From Sphagnum magellanicum (Eukaryota; Streptophyta; Sphagnopsida; Sphagnales; Sphagnaceae), in NCBI GenBank assembly GCA_021904315.1, contig CM038924.1:868001-932000 (forward strand): 64,000 nucleotides of DNA. The letters run 5' to 3'. Positions 1 to 12,526 of the stretch are shown here, one piece after another. The translations under genes were made by a program, and so were the position numbers. The notes beneath the pieces are model-generated. The model made no database searches. It was not told the DNA's origin and saw nothing but the letters and a program-made list of their open reading frames with translations. Each line of letters opens with the position of its first letter. Within the stretch, counting starts at the first letter, position 1.

Positions 1-829
1 AGTGTGCACAATAATGTCAAGAAGCTTGGACTTTGAATGAGATGATTTTTTTAAAAACTGGTTAGTTTTATGTCTTCATGAAGACAAACCTCCCGGGAAG
101 TAATCTGCATGTCAGGAACTCGACTGAAGTGTACAACAACACGATGCTAGGAATTTTGAGTCTAAAATTATAGTGAATGGATAATAGCAATTCTATTGAT
201 GCATTTTGAAAATGGGGAATAAATTCTGAGATTCCAACTTGAATGGGTCTCGAGCGGAGAGAAACAAGGAGAGTAGGTGTGCACACGTAGTCCGGGTGCT
301 AAGAAAGAAAATGAAATGCCAAAGGGAGGCCTCGAGAAGAGAGCAAGCTAAATAAAATTAAACAGAAGTGTGGGTCTTCCTCAGTGTAGTGAAAGACAAC
401 TGAAAGACGTTGACCCTGATTATCACATATCCAAGTTGTTGAAGCCTCGTCCACCAATAGTACTAATAATGGAAGAAACAACAAGCTTGGGTGTGAGGAT
501 TCGAGAGAGTTAGTACCGTCGGGCTTTGCCAAGGCTGCCAATCGGCTAAGTAGTGGACTCGTACATGAGCGTGTAGTCCCTAGTTACGGACCACCGGGCT
601 TGGGGCTCCAACTCTCCATCTTCCTGCACGCTTGCTTTGAGAGCTTGCACGCTTGCAGTGCACTACAAAGCACGAGGCTTCTGACCCACTCCCTCCTCCA
701 TCTCAAAACTACCTTCGAACTGTCAAGTTTTCAGTCCCTATAAGTTACTGACCACCAGGTTCGTTGCTCACACAGATCTCCATCTTCTTGCAAGCTAGCT
801 TTATAGAACTTGCAAGCTTGCAGACCCTT
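1..829. repeat. S block copy 1, left part (segmental duplication)
   Basis: This stretch aligns with 53,590-54,440, for example the clause around 70-290 with 53,660-53,885 and that around 410-560 with 54,020-54,150. Homology is already present at base 1, so the copy continues to the left of the window. Short ORFs here are conserved only because the DNA is duplicated; none has a recognisable domain. I see no gene. Confidence 0.75.
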
Positions 830-2460
830 AGCAGGTAAGAAGCTAGAGCTTAATGGGTGTTGCGTTGAAAGCATCCTCTGCAACTATCTACTTAGAACGT
901 ATCTCTCAAGCCACTTCCTGCCATGGTGACAAATGTCAGACCTAGTACACTGACTCACTCAAATGATAGATATCCATCATCACACATTTGACTGCCTTTC
1001 ACATCATTGACATGCTCTACCCAGCGTTTCTTTTAAGGATTTTGTGGAGTAGCTAAAGTGGCCATCATTCACAAAATAATTTAACCAAACTTGGTTACAT
1101 ACTAGATATGAAAGTAGGAAAAAAAAAGAATCCTTCTATATGATTGGATCTCTACTGTAATATATTCATTAAAATCTGATGATTTGAAAAAAAAATCCCT
1201 TCGAAATAAGGCAAATTTGGGGCATTTTTTTCCATGAGAAATCCTTTAGGGTTGAAATCATACTATGAAAGAAACACAGTTGTAGAGGGCTCTCTTGACT
1301 TTTCATAAACCAGGAGCCATGTCCCTCATCTGGTATTTTTTCTTGGCAAGTAGAAAGCTCTTCAGTGTGAATAAATCCATGTTGAACTAGAAGATTGATT
1401 GGTACCCACGTTACATGTGTATGTACAACTGTTCAAAAAGGCTTTCAAATTAATTAATTATTGAATGCGCATGTGTTGAAGCTCTGGTTGTAGATATGGA
1501 GTTGTCCAACTATTTACTAGAAAATATATGAAATTGATTGAAGTGCTTGCGGACAAAAAAGGTTTATGGGTGAAATATTTGAAGATCAGATTTTTTGTGC
1601 AAATGTACATAATGGGAATGTAAATAGAGCTCATTCCAAACCCATTATTGGGCATGTGCAAATCCTAATGTGTTCAGAGGAGTAGGTCATTTGGCGCAAG
1701 CCCATGCTTCACAACTTAAAAAATTTCATTCAAAGTTTTGCAGAATAATTATTTTGGCAAATACAAGAAAAATTCAATCAAATGTGGCAGTAAAGGCAAT
1801 TAATTTGGGATGTGGGCAGCTAGAATAATGTTTTGACAACCCCTGCACTTGTCCAGCATGGTTGTACACCCATTACGCTTAATCCACACTGATGTCAGCA
1901 ATAAGCTCATTTTTCTGAATCTGCTTACAAAATAGTAGGTAGCATTTTGTATGGTTGACAATTATGACACCTTGTACCTTGAAGGACCTAACAAATTACA
2001 ATACCCATTTGTAATGATGGGTGAAAAGTTAGTATTATATCTTGATAAGAGACACCACAACAGTTCAGTGGGTGTCATGCATGATCCCTTTGTTGGGATA
2101 ATCTTTACTTTCCAAAGGCTGCTCTTCTCTACCAGGTAAAGACTGTAACACTGACCCCACGTAATGTGAGTAATAGATACCAGGTACATGACAACATATG
2201 TATTGTTGGTGCGCCTAAACTTGATCCTTTAAGTTTGTGTGCATCGTGGTCTACTTGGTTTAGACCTTTGACCTGGTGCTGTGTTGGTGGCGAAAGGTAG
2301 ACACGTGCCATTGCTTGAGAGCTTCCCCCCACCACAAAAAGATCAAAGATTGAATATAGGGTAATGGCAGATACCAGCAACCACATCTTGTGCAATATGT
2401 ACATGAAACGTGTCACACTCCATAGCCTACCCATTCATTGATATTATAGTTATCAAAACA
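830..2460. repeat. Module M, copy 1
   Basis: Non-coding module found three times in recognisable form (here, 7,455-10,270 and 54,435-56,725) and once badly decayed (37,960-38,720). Shared landmarks in order are the cttaatgggtg...gcatcc clause, an R1 repeat (1,030-1,260), a clause on a fixed 'catgtgttgaagct' word, and the tail 'gtatggttgacaattatgacacc' through about 2,440. ORFs of 60-100 codons inside it are not conserved in frame between copies. Confidence 0.75.
1030..1260 (+). repeat. R1 dispersed repeat, copy 1
   Basis: Dispersed repeat recognised by a GTAGCCAAAGTGG-like word, then CATC(A)TTCACAAAA, then CCAAATTTGGCTACAT-like, then GATATGAAAGTAGAAA, then an ACTGG.GATTTGAA.A..CC tail. This copy has 'gtagctaaagtggccatcat' and 'ccaaacttggttacatacta'. 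It lies inside module M. Confidence 0.7.
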
Positions 2461-4420
2461 CCTTGGAACTCTAGCAAGTTGAAATTTCCCCACAAAAAAA
2501 AATCACATTTTTTTTTCTAGCTTAGCTACGTGCAATAAGATGTCGCTTCATATTAGAATAATGGCCTCACATGAGGCACACAACATGAACTTTAAACTTT
2601 TGATGGTGGGACTCTTTCTATGTGAAAATTAATCCAGGTCCTTGAAATCATAATTTAGTGTTCCTCGAGACTTTTAACATCCAAATTATAATAATGATGA
2701 ATGCATGTTTGAAAACACTTTTTGGACGATTGTCAAGCCTTCCACGTTGGGTCCATGCTGGGGAGGTTACTTCCATTTCATTCCAAACAAAACCCAAAAA
2801 TATATAGGGTTCAACTTATTGGATTTTTTTTTTCAAATAATTTATGCATATTGGGTGTCTATAATTCAGTATCAAAATTTTAAAATCATTATTTCTTAGC
2901 ATATCAAAAAATGTTTTTTCATTTCAAATGCTTGCTAAAATATGGAGGGAGTGGCCTCCCCATGGTTCCATGAAAATTAAGTGAATTTGTTGGCAAATGG
3001 CTCAAGATGTTGTGTAACATGTCTAACCCTTTCATGGGTGTCATTAAAGGTGTTGAAATATCACAAATTTCAATTGAATATTTGGTGACATGAAAATTGC
3101 ATTTTGAATATGATACATCCAACACAGTCCATGCAATCCTCCATTTGTAAAGGTAGTTCTTGCTCCACTAGCTAAAGAATTTCAGGTTGAACCAGTATTA
3201 TATATACGACAACTTATACTATTTAACAAAATGCCAAAATTCCAACAAAGCCATAACTTGCACCAAAACAAAATAAAATGATACATATAAAAATTTAATT
3301 AGAATAAACCCTTGAAACTAAATGAAATAAGGAGAATGCATTGAGCCCTTTCCTATGGCATGCACTAGTTTTAGCTTTGCTACCAATGTGTCTGACTTTT
3401 GAAATCCTGCATGATTTGCCAAGCTCTCCAATGCATGCCCAGTTAAGTTAATCATTAATACCGAGTGCAAAAAAGGCTCAAAGCCAAACATGCCAAATTA
3501 ACAGTGTTTTCATTGCCAATTTTGTGATGTAGCCAAAGTGGGGATGGGCCAAATCTGGCTATATACAAGATATGAAAGTTACCAAAGAAAAACTCTATGT
3601 ACTTGGTTACCCACTGGAATTTATCTGAAAAATGGTGATTTGGAATTTTTGGAATTTGGTGAATTTGAGTTGGTTTTTCCATTAATGCCCCTCGTATAAG
3701 GGTTTGTTTTTCAATTTTTCCCATAAGAGAATTGCTTAACTCTCCCCCCCCTCCCCCCTAATAGTAAAATTGGTTGAATTTGTTATAGAATAGCACATTT
3801 TCCTAAAATTTTCTTAAATGTTTTGTCAAAAATTGACCAGAACTTTTGGGAAAAAAAGAAATCACTATTTTGTATGGGAAGAAATCATATTTTTTTCACG
3901 TTGGACTTTGGTGAAAATTTGCGAGTAGAAAAATCACTGCCAAATGAACTGGTTTACATTTTCACAAAACATTTTGCCTATTGTTGCAAATCCCAGTGCC
4001 TGCATCTTAGATCAAGTAGTGTTATTATGTTTTAGCTCTAGTGTTGCCCAATTTCACATCATATTTTGGTTTTTAGTCTAATTTTGTGGCCCACAAATAC
4101 TAGGTTTTCATTGGAAAATTTGGAACTAGACCTAAACCAACATCCTACTAGAACCAAATGACATGCCCCTTTCACTCATCCTCGTGCTCTTGTGCCCCCA
4201 AGCTCCACACACCTTCTAACACCTAACTCCTATCAACCTACGCATCTTGCGACACATCGTGTTGCCACAAAGTCTTCCAACTTTTTTGGGATTTGATACG
4301 CCTCCCTACAATAGATGGGCTAAGACAAGCTAGAACTTAGTCTAATGCGGACCCTTTCACAGGAGCCAACTCCTCGGACAACTCAGTCACAAAGAACCAA
4401 CACCCCCACCACTCAATGCC
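2461..4420. repeat. S block copy 1, right part
   Basis: Aligns with 57,230-58,395. Copy 1 has about 780 extra bases (roughly 2,712-3,487) that copy 3 lacks, so either an insertion here or a deletion there. An R1 repeat sits at 3,515-3,740. No coding sequence is recognised. Confidence 0.65.
3515..3740 (+). repeat. R1 dispersed repeat, copy 2
   Basis: Contains 'tgtgatgtagccaaagtggg', 'ccaaatctggctatatac', 'gatatgaaagttacc' and 'ctggaatttatctgaaaaat', the same order of words as the other R1 copies. Its partner is at 57,508-57,740. Confidence 0.7.
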
Positions 4421-4703
4421 TGTTATTGCTCAGTTGTGGATGAACCTCAACTGAGTTCATCTTTGGTTTCACCTTGGTAACCAATTTTGTAGGAAATATA
4501 GAAGTAGATAGGTAGGAAAATAGGAAACTACTAGGTGAGTAGATGGTTCATACATAGGTTAGGGCTGTTTTTATTACCTACTAACAACCTGCTTGTGGGT
4601 TCTTAGTAGTTAGGTAGAAGAAAAAGCGGCTGAGCTAACCACCATGGGAACTCAACAGAAAACTATTTCATGACCTCTTATCATTCATCCTTCATGGTGG
4701 ACT
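4421..4703 (+). repeat. Inverted arm, left
   Basis: Reverse complement of 7,073-7,396: both contain the clauses for cctgttatt.ctcagttgtgg, 'accaattttgtagga', the acctgcttgtgggt/cccacaagcaggt pair and 'catccttcatggtg'. A direct copy without the partner arm is at about 58,395-58,660. Confidence 0.7.
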
Positions 4704-4853
4704 GGTGGGTGCTAGTTCATTGTGGCCAGACAACTCCAAGTTGTTCCAAAGCATCCCAAGAAACAACAATTAATGGATGTGTCAAGATGACACAACACCA
4801 ACTATTTGGACAAGAAACAACTTCGAAGCTTAACTTCCCATGGTGCCATGGTG

Positions 4854-5798
4854 ACCAAGTATGGGTGAAGTTAATCTAAGAATTGAGTAAAACTATTTGA
4901 TGGGAAGGGTGGGAGGCGGGGCACCCTTTCCTTCAAAGTTTGAGGCAATAAACAACATTGAAAAGAATTCATAAACTCAAGATTGGAAACCATAGACAAC
5001 CAATAAGAGGTATCAATCTTCCTAAGCTTTTAAAAATGGGCATTCTTTCGACAGATGTAATATGTGAGCACCATAGAATGCCATAACCAGTTTTTTCTTC
5101 AATTTTGTCATACTGAAAATTTGGTGATTTTTTCAAGATACTAACAAAATTAGCTGAATTTTCACTAGAAATGTATTCAAAAAATTTGTCAATTTTTAGT
5201 TTTGAAATGAAAAATATTGTTGAGTAAAACGACAGTGGACATGACCTCACCTAAAGCTTTTGTGAAAAATTATGTATGTATTGGTTTCCTAAAGCCATAT
5301 TGCTGTTTTTCTAGTATTGGGATACGGCACATTGTAAATGCCAGAGTTCCCCTGCTTTGTGCAGAAGCTTTTCAATTCCTAAAGTTCCTCCACAATGGAG
5401 GTGTACTTCTTGCTTTTTAAAAAGTTCATACCTAGCAAGTACAGTTTCACCAAAAAATCAATTTAAGCAACAAAATTTAGTGCATGGCAAGGCCATCATG
5501 GGAGGGTGTTACTAGTGGTAAGGTTGCACTTAGCTCAGACCTCATAGTTTGTGGCAAATGCCAACTTTGCCAAAATTAATTTAATTTTGGCAACTTTTTT
5601 TGGGTAATTTTGGCAAAATTGGCAGTGTGTGTATTTTAACGTGAGAAAGTGAATTTCAAGGGTTGCCGCCATCGTTTGCAGCGTTTTGACGTTTGAAAAG
5701 GGCCTTTAAGTCCTAGGGTGAGGTTGAATCCGGCGTGACATTTTGGGAATGGCCTTCATCATGAGCATCATAAACCATGAGGGAAATACTATTATGGA
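4854..5798. other. No gene seen; AT-rich spacer
   Basis: Homology to the S3 block ends near 4,853. I see no gene. Around 5,560-5,625 there are short inverted words built on gccaaaatt/aattttggc. Confidence 0.5.
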
Positions 5799-6353
5799 CC
5801 TAAGCTTACATAGGTCACTAGGCATAGGAGAGCAAGGATGTGTACACCTAAAGGTCCCTCCCTCTCTTAAGGAGTAGGCCTATTCTCAAAGCCTAAGCTT
5901 ACATAGGTCACTAGGCATAGGAGAGCAAGGATGTGTACACCTAAAGGTCCCTCCCTCTCTAAGGAGTAGGCCTATTCTCAAAGCCTAAGCTTACATAGGT
6001 CACTAGGCATAGGAGAGCAAGGATTTGTACACCTAAAAATCCCTCCCTTTCATAAGGAGTAGGCCTATTCTCAAGGCCTATGCTTACATAGGTCACTAGG
6101 CATAGGAGAGCAAGGATGTGTACACCTAAAGATTCCTCCCTCTCTTAAGGAGTAGGCCTATTCTCAAAGCCTAAGCTTACATAGGTCACTAGGCTAGGAG
6201 AGCAAGGATTTGTACACCTAAAAATCCCTCCCTCTCTTAAGGAGTAGGCCTATTCTCAAGGCCTATGCTTACATAGGTCACTAGGCATAGGAGAGTGAGG
6301 ATTCCTACACCTAAAAAGATCCCTCCCTCTCCTAAGGAGTACTCAGTAGGCCA
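5799..6353 (+). repeat. 93-bp tandem array, six copies
   Basis: Units start at 5,799, 5,892, 5,984, 6,077, 6,170 and 6,262 (period 92-93). Each begins cct(a)a(a/t)gcttacataggtc, runs through 'ggagagcaaggat' and 'ccctccctctct', and ends near 'gtaggcctattctcaa'. Copies differ by few substitutions and 1-bp indels, so the array is fairly young. It lies between the inverted arms at 4.4 and 7.1 kb. Confidence 0.95.
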
Positions 6354-6378
6354 ACTATCCAAAGATTATTTGCCTATT

Positions 6379-6380
6379 AT

Positions 6381-6410
<30 letters not shown>
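6379..6410 (+). repeat. (TAC)n microsatellite
   Basis: About ten uninterrupted TAC units directly after the 93-bp array. Confidence 0.95.
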
Positions 6411-6412
<2 letters not shown>

Positions 6413-6528
6413 ATACCCACTTAATTTTGGCAACTTTGAGTTTTTATTTTTGGCCAATGCCAAATTTTATGAGGCCTGACTTAGCTCCATCTCATGCAGT
6501 CTCCTGATTTTGGTAATGCCGTCCCCCT

Positions 6529-6928
6529 AGGGCCTTATGTACCATGTAAAAGACATTGCTTGGGGGATTATGTGAACCAGCATTCACCAATGCACTATCC
6601 ATTGGAAACCCACTATGACCAGACAAATTTTGTTAAGCAAAATTTCACCAAATTGTGATACAAATCCAAATTTGCCATCACAAAATTCCTTTCTTCCTTA
6701 CAATAATTTTTCCTATTTAAACTTTTTCAGGCATGAATCACCAGAATTCTAGGGCTTATGTACCATGTAAAAGACATTGCTTGGGGGATTATGTGAACCA
6801 ACATTCATCAATGCACCATCCATTGGAAACCCACTGTGACCTGACAAATTTTGCCATCACAAAATTCCTTTTTTCTTTACAATAATTTTTCCTATTAAAA
6901 ATTTTTCAGGCATGAATCACCAGAATTC
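6529..6928 (+). repeat. 222-bp tandem duplication
   Basis: The two units start at 6,529 and 6,751, both 'aggg(c)cttatgtaccatg' and both ending near 'atgaatcaccagaattct'. The second unit is shorter by an internal deletion of about 45 bp. Non-coding. Confidence 0.9.
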
Positions 6929-7072
6929 TACTTCTTAGTGAAAAAAGTGGATCCTTAAAAATGTCAACTTCCCTACTTTGAAATTGCCAAATTTGGCTAC
7001 AACTTCTTATGGTTGATTGCCCTGAGTAACAACCTATGTAATAGCCCCATAGGGAACCTGCACCTGGCAGTG

Positions 7073-7396
7073 CACCATGAAGGATGAATTGTAAGTGGTC
7101 AGCAAACAGTTTTCTGTTGGCTTCCAGTTCCTTAGTTAACTATGGGTGTTAGCTAAGTTGCTTTTTTTCCTACCTACCTACCAACAACCTGCATGACAGC
7201 CCACAAGCAGGTTGTTAGTAGGTAGGTAGTAAAAACATCCCTTGAATATGTATAAACTAGCTACATACATAATAGTTTCCCATTTTCATCCTTATCTACC
7301 TATACATGAGACCTATTTCCTACAAAATTGGTTACCAAGATGAAACCAATCATTAACTCAGTCAAGGTTCGTCCACAACTGAGTAATAACAGGCGT
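7073..7396 (-). repeat. Inverted arm, right
   Basis: Inverted partner of 4,421-4,703, about 300 bp with many substitutions. The pair encloses about 2.4 kb including the 93-bp array. It could be a foldback-type element or an inverted duplication; no target duplication was identified. Confidence 0.7.
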
Positions 7397-7454
7397 CCTG
7401 TGGATGGCAAGATGGTGTGTGATGGTTTACTGTGGCCTTTGGAGGCTACCTCTA

Positions 7455-10270
7455 TAGAAGCTGGAAATTATAGAAGTTGGTAACAAGGTACTTAATGGGT
7501 GTGTTGCATTCAACACATCCTATGCAACAAGCTTCCTCAAAATGGATCTCTCAAGCCCCTTCTGGTGTTGATGCTGTGATTCATGCTTGGCATGTATTGT
7601 CAACTTTCCTAACCCTCAAAATTCAGTATATTTTGATTGTCGAGGGACCAAGCTTTATAATGCTATTTAATGCATGTTGCATTAGAAGAATCATCATCAG
7701 TACCCATACTACGTATGAACAGTAATACCTGTTCATGAGGCTTTTTGCCCATACCTGGGCCTACAAGTTGAACATATCTTCAAGCATAGCTTTTTGACTA
7801 TGTTGCACATGCTTGACATGTTGTCCCAGGGTTTTTCTTTAAGGATTTTTTGACATAGCCAAAGTGGCCATCATTCACAAAATAATTTAGCCAAATTTGA
7901 CTACATAGTGGATATGAAAGTAGAAGTAAAACAGAATCCTTCTATATTCTTGGCTCCCTACTGGAATTTAATCATAAAAACTGGCAATTTGAAAAGAAAC
8001 CCTTTCAAAATCTAGCAAATTTTGGTCATTTTTTTTCATGAGAAATCCTTTGTATAGGTTGAAAGCATATTTTTAAGGAAACTCTGTTGTACAGGCTCTC
8101 TTGACTTTTCATAAACCAGGACCCCTGTCCCTCATCTGGTATGTTTTTATTGGCTGGTAGAAAGTTTTTAGTGTGAATTAATGCATGTTGAAGTAGAAGA
8201 ATCATCGATACTCATATTACATGTGAATAGTACTGACTGTTGGCAATGGCTTTTGCCCATACTAGTCGCTCCAAGTTGAAATGACCCGTGTGAAGAATTG
8301 TTCTTTAATAACTGCACAACAGTTTTTGATTGATTTGATTACATTAAAAAAGGGGCAAAAATAAAGTAAAGAAAAGCATCTGTGAATGCACATCTTCCCA
8401 TCGCAAGGCACAACAGATATTGTTTCCCCCAGAGATGTCCAGTATCGTAGGGTTACCTTGCAAGGTGCTCTGTTTCACTTTACTCTCTCCTATCTATTAG
8501 TCTTTGTGATGGTCAGTCACGGAACCTCTTTACAGGCCCACCATAGTAGTGACTTTTTTCCACATAGTGGAATTTTTTTGTTTTTCTAGTGTAAATTTGA
8601 CTTTTTCCAAAATGGCCTAAATGACGATTGTCACAAAATTGAAAAACAAAACCCTGCTCGCAAAATCCAGCTTTCCTGGGGCAAGTAACTAACCTACAAG
8701 CTTTAATTCCTCTTCTGGTGCCTGAATGCATCTCATTTTACTAACTCATGTACTACGGTATGGAGTTCTGCATTGGTTCACATGAAAATGCAGAAAAATA
8801 TAACTGAATACATCTTTTAAGGAACATCTTTGCTTTCTAGACATATATTCAGACGTTATACATACCTTGAGGGATTTCTACAATCTTGTACCCTAAGTAG
8901 TAAGGAACTCATTGGCATGCCATAGTTACCTTAGCTGCTCTGAAAAATATTATATTAGTTGTAAAACTGTTGATTTTTTCAAATATAGATTTCTTTCTTT
9001 GAACAAATGTTTTTGAACAGAAATACAGAATCTCAAGAGTATTGAATTTTTTTGGCATGGAATCTTCAAAATTGATTAATTATTCAACCGACATGTGTTG
9101 AAGCTGGCCTTGTATATGGAGTCGTCAAACTATTTAGTGGAATATATTCCAAATTGATTAAAGTGCTTGTGCATAAAAAAGGTTACAGGTGAAACATTTG
9201 AAGTTCAGATTTTTTGTGCAAATGTACATAAGGGGAATGTAAAGAGAGCTCCTTCAAGGCCCATTATTGGCCATGTGCAAATCCTAAGGTGTCAACATGA
9301 CTAGGTAATTTGGACCAGGCATTAGCCGTTCTTTTACAATTTACCAAAAAATCAGGCAGAGCTTTGCAAAATAATTATTTGGGCAGACAAAAACAATTCA
9401 AGCAAATATGGCAGTATAGGCAGTTCATTTGGGATGTGGGTAGCCAGAATAATCTTTTGACAACCAGTGCATCTGTTGGTAAAGGTTGTAGATCCCTTGA
9501 ACATAGTCTACACTGATGTCAGTTATAACCTGATTTTTGCAAGTCTGCTCACAAAATGGTAGGAGTTTTTGTTTGAATGATGAAAAACATCATCCCTGAT
9601 TTGGTACCAAGCTTCATTTACTAAAGGGGAATCCATATTCTCTCACACTCAGTGTGGACTCTCTAACAAGGGCACAACATGGGGTTAACTTGGTAGTTTT
9701 GACACTAAAAATACACATATCTTAAAGCACATTTTGTATGGCTGACAATTATCACACCTCATACATAAGGAAGGACCTGACAGTTTACAATACCCATTTC
9801 TCATGATGAGTGAAAATTAGTATTGAGTCTTGACTAGATAGACCACAACTGCACAGTCGGTGTGATGTACTATCCTTTTGTTGAGAAGATCCTTGCTTGC
9901 TTTCCAAATGCTGCTCTTCTCTACCATGTAAATATTGTGAGACTGAACCAGTTTAATGGGAGCAATAGATACAAGATACACCACAACATATGCATTGTTG
10001 GTGCCCTGAACTTGATCCTTTTAAGTATCTTGGTCTACTTGGTTCAGACCTTTGACCTGGTGATCTGTTGGTGGCCAAAGGTATACATTGGCATTGCTTC
10101 AAGGAGACGCGATATGTGGTGGTGACCAGACACCCTGAAGAGCACATCTTGTGCAATGTGCACATGAAAAATGTCAAATTCCATACCCTTTCCATTCATC
10201 AATATTATTGTCAAAATAACTTGGCCTCTGGTACATACTGTCTGATCTTTGATTGAAGTCATTGCCAAAA
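7455..10270. repeat. Module M, copy 2
   Basis: Same landmarks in the same order as 830-2,460 and 54,435-56,725: 'cttaatgggtgtgttgcatt' at about 7,492, an R1 repeat at 7,838-8,070, the 'ttgaagctggcc' clause at about 9,100, and the 'acctttgacctggtg' clause at about 10,047. ORFs are interrupted differently in each copy, which argues against a coding role. Confidence 0.75.
7838..8070 (+). repeat. R1 dispersed repeat, copy 3
   Basis: Contains 'catagccaaagtggccatca', 'agccaaatttgactacatag', 'gatatgaaagtagaa' and 'cctactggaatttaatcata'. Nested in module M copy 2. Confidence 0.7.
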
Positions 10271-11169
10271 GTGTCCTTTTCTACTTTTCATGCACTCATG
10301 CTCAATCTACACCCCCAGAGCACTCCTTTGAATTGCAAAGCACCTAGGCTTTCGGTAGTCAACCACCTTACTTGTTGTTTTGCTATACTTATCCTTGTGC
10401 TCTAATGCAAGCACTCATGCTCCAAGAACAAATGTTCTACTCAAATGCATACAAGTAAGCTTTGATTGCTGAGAATGAGAAAAGTGAAAGCTCCCACATG
10501 AATGAAGCTTCTGAGCACAAAGAGTTACATCAAGGGGCCCAAACTAGGGACCAAATTCATTTGACCTTGAGTTTAGGTCCAAAATTGAATTTGGCACCCT
10601 GTTCAACCCTATTCAACCCCTTTGTATTTTTTTTGTGCCCATTTTTGGGTTTTGTCCCTTATTTCGGCCAAACTGGGGGTTATTGTGCCCTCTTTCAATG
10701 ACTTTATGGATAACTCTAATATGGTGTAGAAATATGTTAATATCATCAATGTAGATTTATTGTTAAATTATTGTCAAATTATCAAGTTTTCACATGTCAA
10801 AACTATTTATAATCATTTATGATTAGACACTTAAACATGTTTGTTGTTGGTGAAGGAGTCATTTGTTTTCAACTCTTATTAGTAAAGACATTATCTTGGA
10901 AATTCTTGTTCTCTCTCTACTACTCTTATTTTTCACATTGTATTAAAATATGGTGAAGAGAAATTAAAGATGTAATGCAAAAATAATAATTTTTCACATT
11001 TTTTGACACTAGCTATCCAACAATTAGTGCACATCACTAAATTCATAGAATTATTTTATTACAGCCAATTAACATACTTTAAAAATGTAATGCTAACCGT
11101 GGCTATAGTTAATACATGTTACATTGTTCTATCATAATTGAAAAATTATCATCATGCACAAATTTTTCA
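10271..11169. other. No gene seen
   Basis: AT-rich non-coding DNA between module M and the copia relic. It may include the unrecognised 5' part (LTR and leader) of the copia element, but I found no primer-binding site or TG...CA boundary. Confidence 0.4.
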
Positions 11170-12350
11170 TATGGAAATTTAAAATAGAAAATTTATTTTG
11201 AATAAAAATGATTTACTTAATGCAATAACACTAGTTAAACCACAATTTCATGATTCAAATGAACTAAAAGATTAACAAACAAAAGATGCAAAAGTAATGT
11301 GTGACATCCTTTTAAATTATGAAGACAGCCATATTGCAATGATCAAACATTTAATAACTTCAAATGAAGTTGTGGATTATTTTTGAAACCTTTATCAACT
11401 CATTAATAAAACTACTCAAATGGTGTTGAGAAAAAAATTGAATGCCATGGAAATGAATAAGGAGATTATGTGATGACATATTTGGAAACATTCCAAAGTA
11501 TGTTAAATCAAATGGTTGCACTTGTGGTCTTGATATCATACAAGGAAAAACAATCATAATTTTTTTTGGAAGTTTGCCCCTTCCATGGTGATCTTTTGTC
11601 ACAGCAATGGGTAATACATGTTATCTAAATTGTCCAATGTTATATGGGAAGATGGAATAAGAAGAAGCCCTATATGGTAATTCTTCAAGGTGAAGTGGTT
11701 CATTTGCAACTTTTTATGCCCATCCTTTAGGTTAAAAATGGAAGTGGACAAAAGGAAACAAATTTAGCAAAGGCAATTTTTCTTCCAATGCAAAAACAAA
11801 AAAAATTATTTGATAATTTTAGCCTTAAAGATCCATGTTTTCTTGGTGGAAAAATGGAACCCATGTTATCACAAAATGCAAAAAGAAAATAGTTACAAGT
11901 CCCAAGCTAATACTACAAGTTCCAATGAAACAAATAGCATTCAATTATGCTCGAATATAGGATCCAACCTTATTGAAACATGGTATTTGGATTCTAGTGC
12001 AACACAACACACAACACTTCATGGAGAGTGGTTTGACAATAGAAATTTAATTTTCCCTTGCCTATATACTTGGGAGCTTTTAGTACCTAACAAGCCATAA
12101 AACATGGAAGTATAACAATTTGTTTGACTTCAAGTGTTAAAACCTAGGTAGAAAATGTGTTCAATGTTCCAAAATTTACTTTTTGTGGGAAAGTCAACAC
12201 AAAATGGTACAATTTTTGAATTTAATGAAGACATGTTAATGTTGCTCTTCTAAAGGCTTAACAACTACCAATCACATGCATCATCTTGTAATTGCTATTT
12301 TAAAATGATGTACAAAAACAAACAAGAAAAGAAAGAATATGTGGTCTTGA
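11170..12350 (+). mobile_element. Ty1-copia retrotransposon relic (gag to protease)
   Basis: With stops and frameshifts ignored, the plus strand reads as a copia gag from about 11,208: a KDAKVMCDILLN-like clause (11,288-11,323), TSNEV (11,358-11,372), VLRKKLNAMEMN (11,423-11,458), then SLPPSM-like (about 11,570). A degraded zinc-knuckle stretch follows near 11,800-11,870. The protease active-site clause reads WYLDSSATQH at about 11,981-12,010, where active elements have DSGA, so the catalytic glycine is changed. An ITICL...VENVFNVPKF clause near 12,115-12,180 matches the region after the protease. Integrase, RT and RNase H were not recognised, nor were LTRs. It is an old, dead copy. Confidence 0.8.
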
Positions 12351-12373
12351 ACACAAAACCATATAGAATAATC

Positions 12374-12526
12374 ATTACTACAAAATGTGGACGCAGTTCA
12401 CTAGTCTTTGTTCATTAGACCAGTGAATTCATTACTTTTTCACTAAATCCCATTCATTACAACTAATGAGTTCACTCAAAATCTAGTGAAATCACTTGGT
12501 GTACATGCACACCTTTTGTTGTAGTG
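12374..12526. mobile_element. Small CACTA-like MITE
   Basis: The left end TACTACAAAATGTGG and the right end CCTTTTGTTGTAGTG are imperfect inverted repeats; the right end read in reverse is CACTACAACAAAAGG, typical of CACTA-type termini. The interior has repeated ttcacta/tagtgaa words, like subterminal repeats. Flanking triplets (cat, agt) do not match, so no target duplication is claimed. Confidence 0.6.

Noticed and set aside
1951..2434. ORFs in module M on both strands
   Set aside because: The three copies of the module break these frames in different places, so conservation is at DNA level only.
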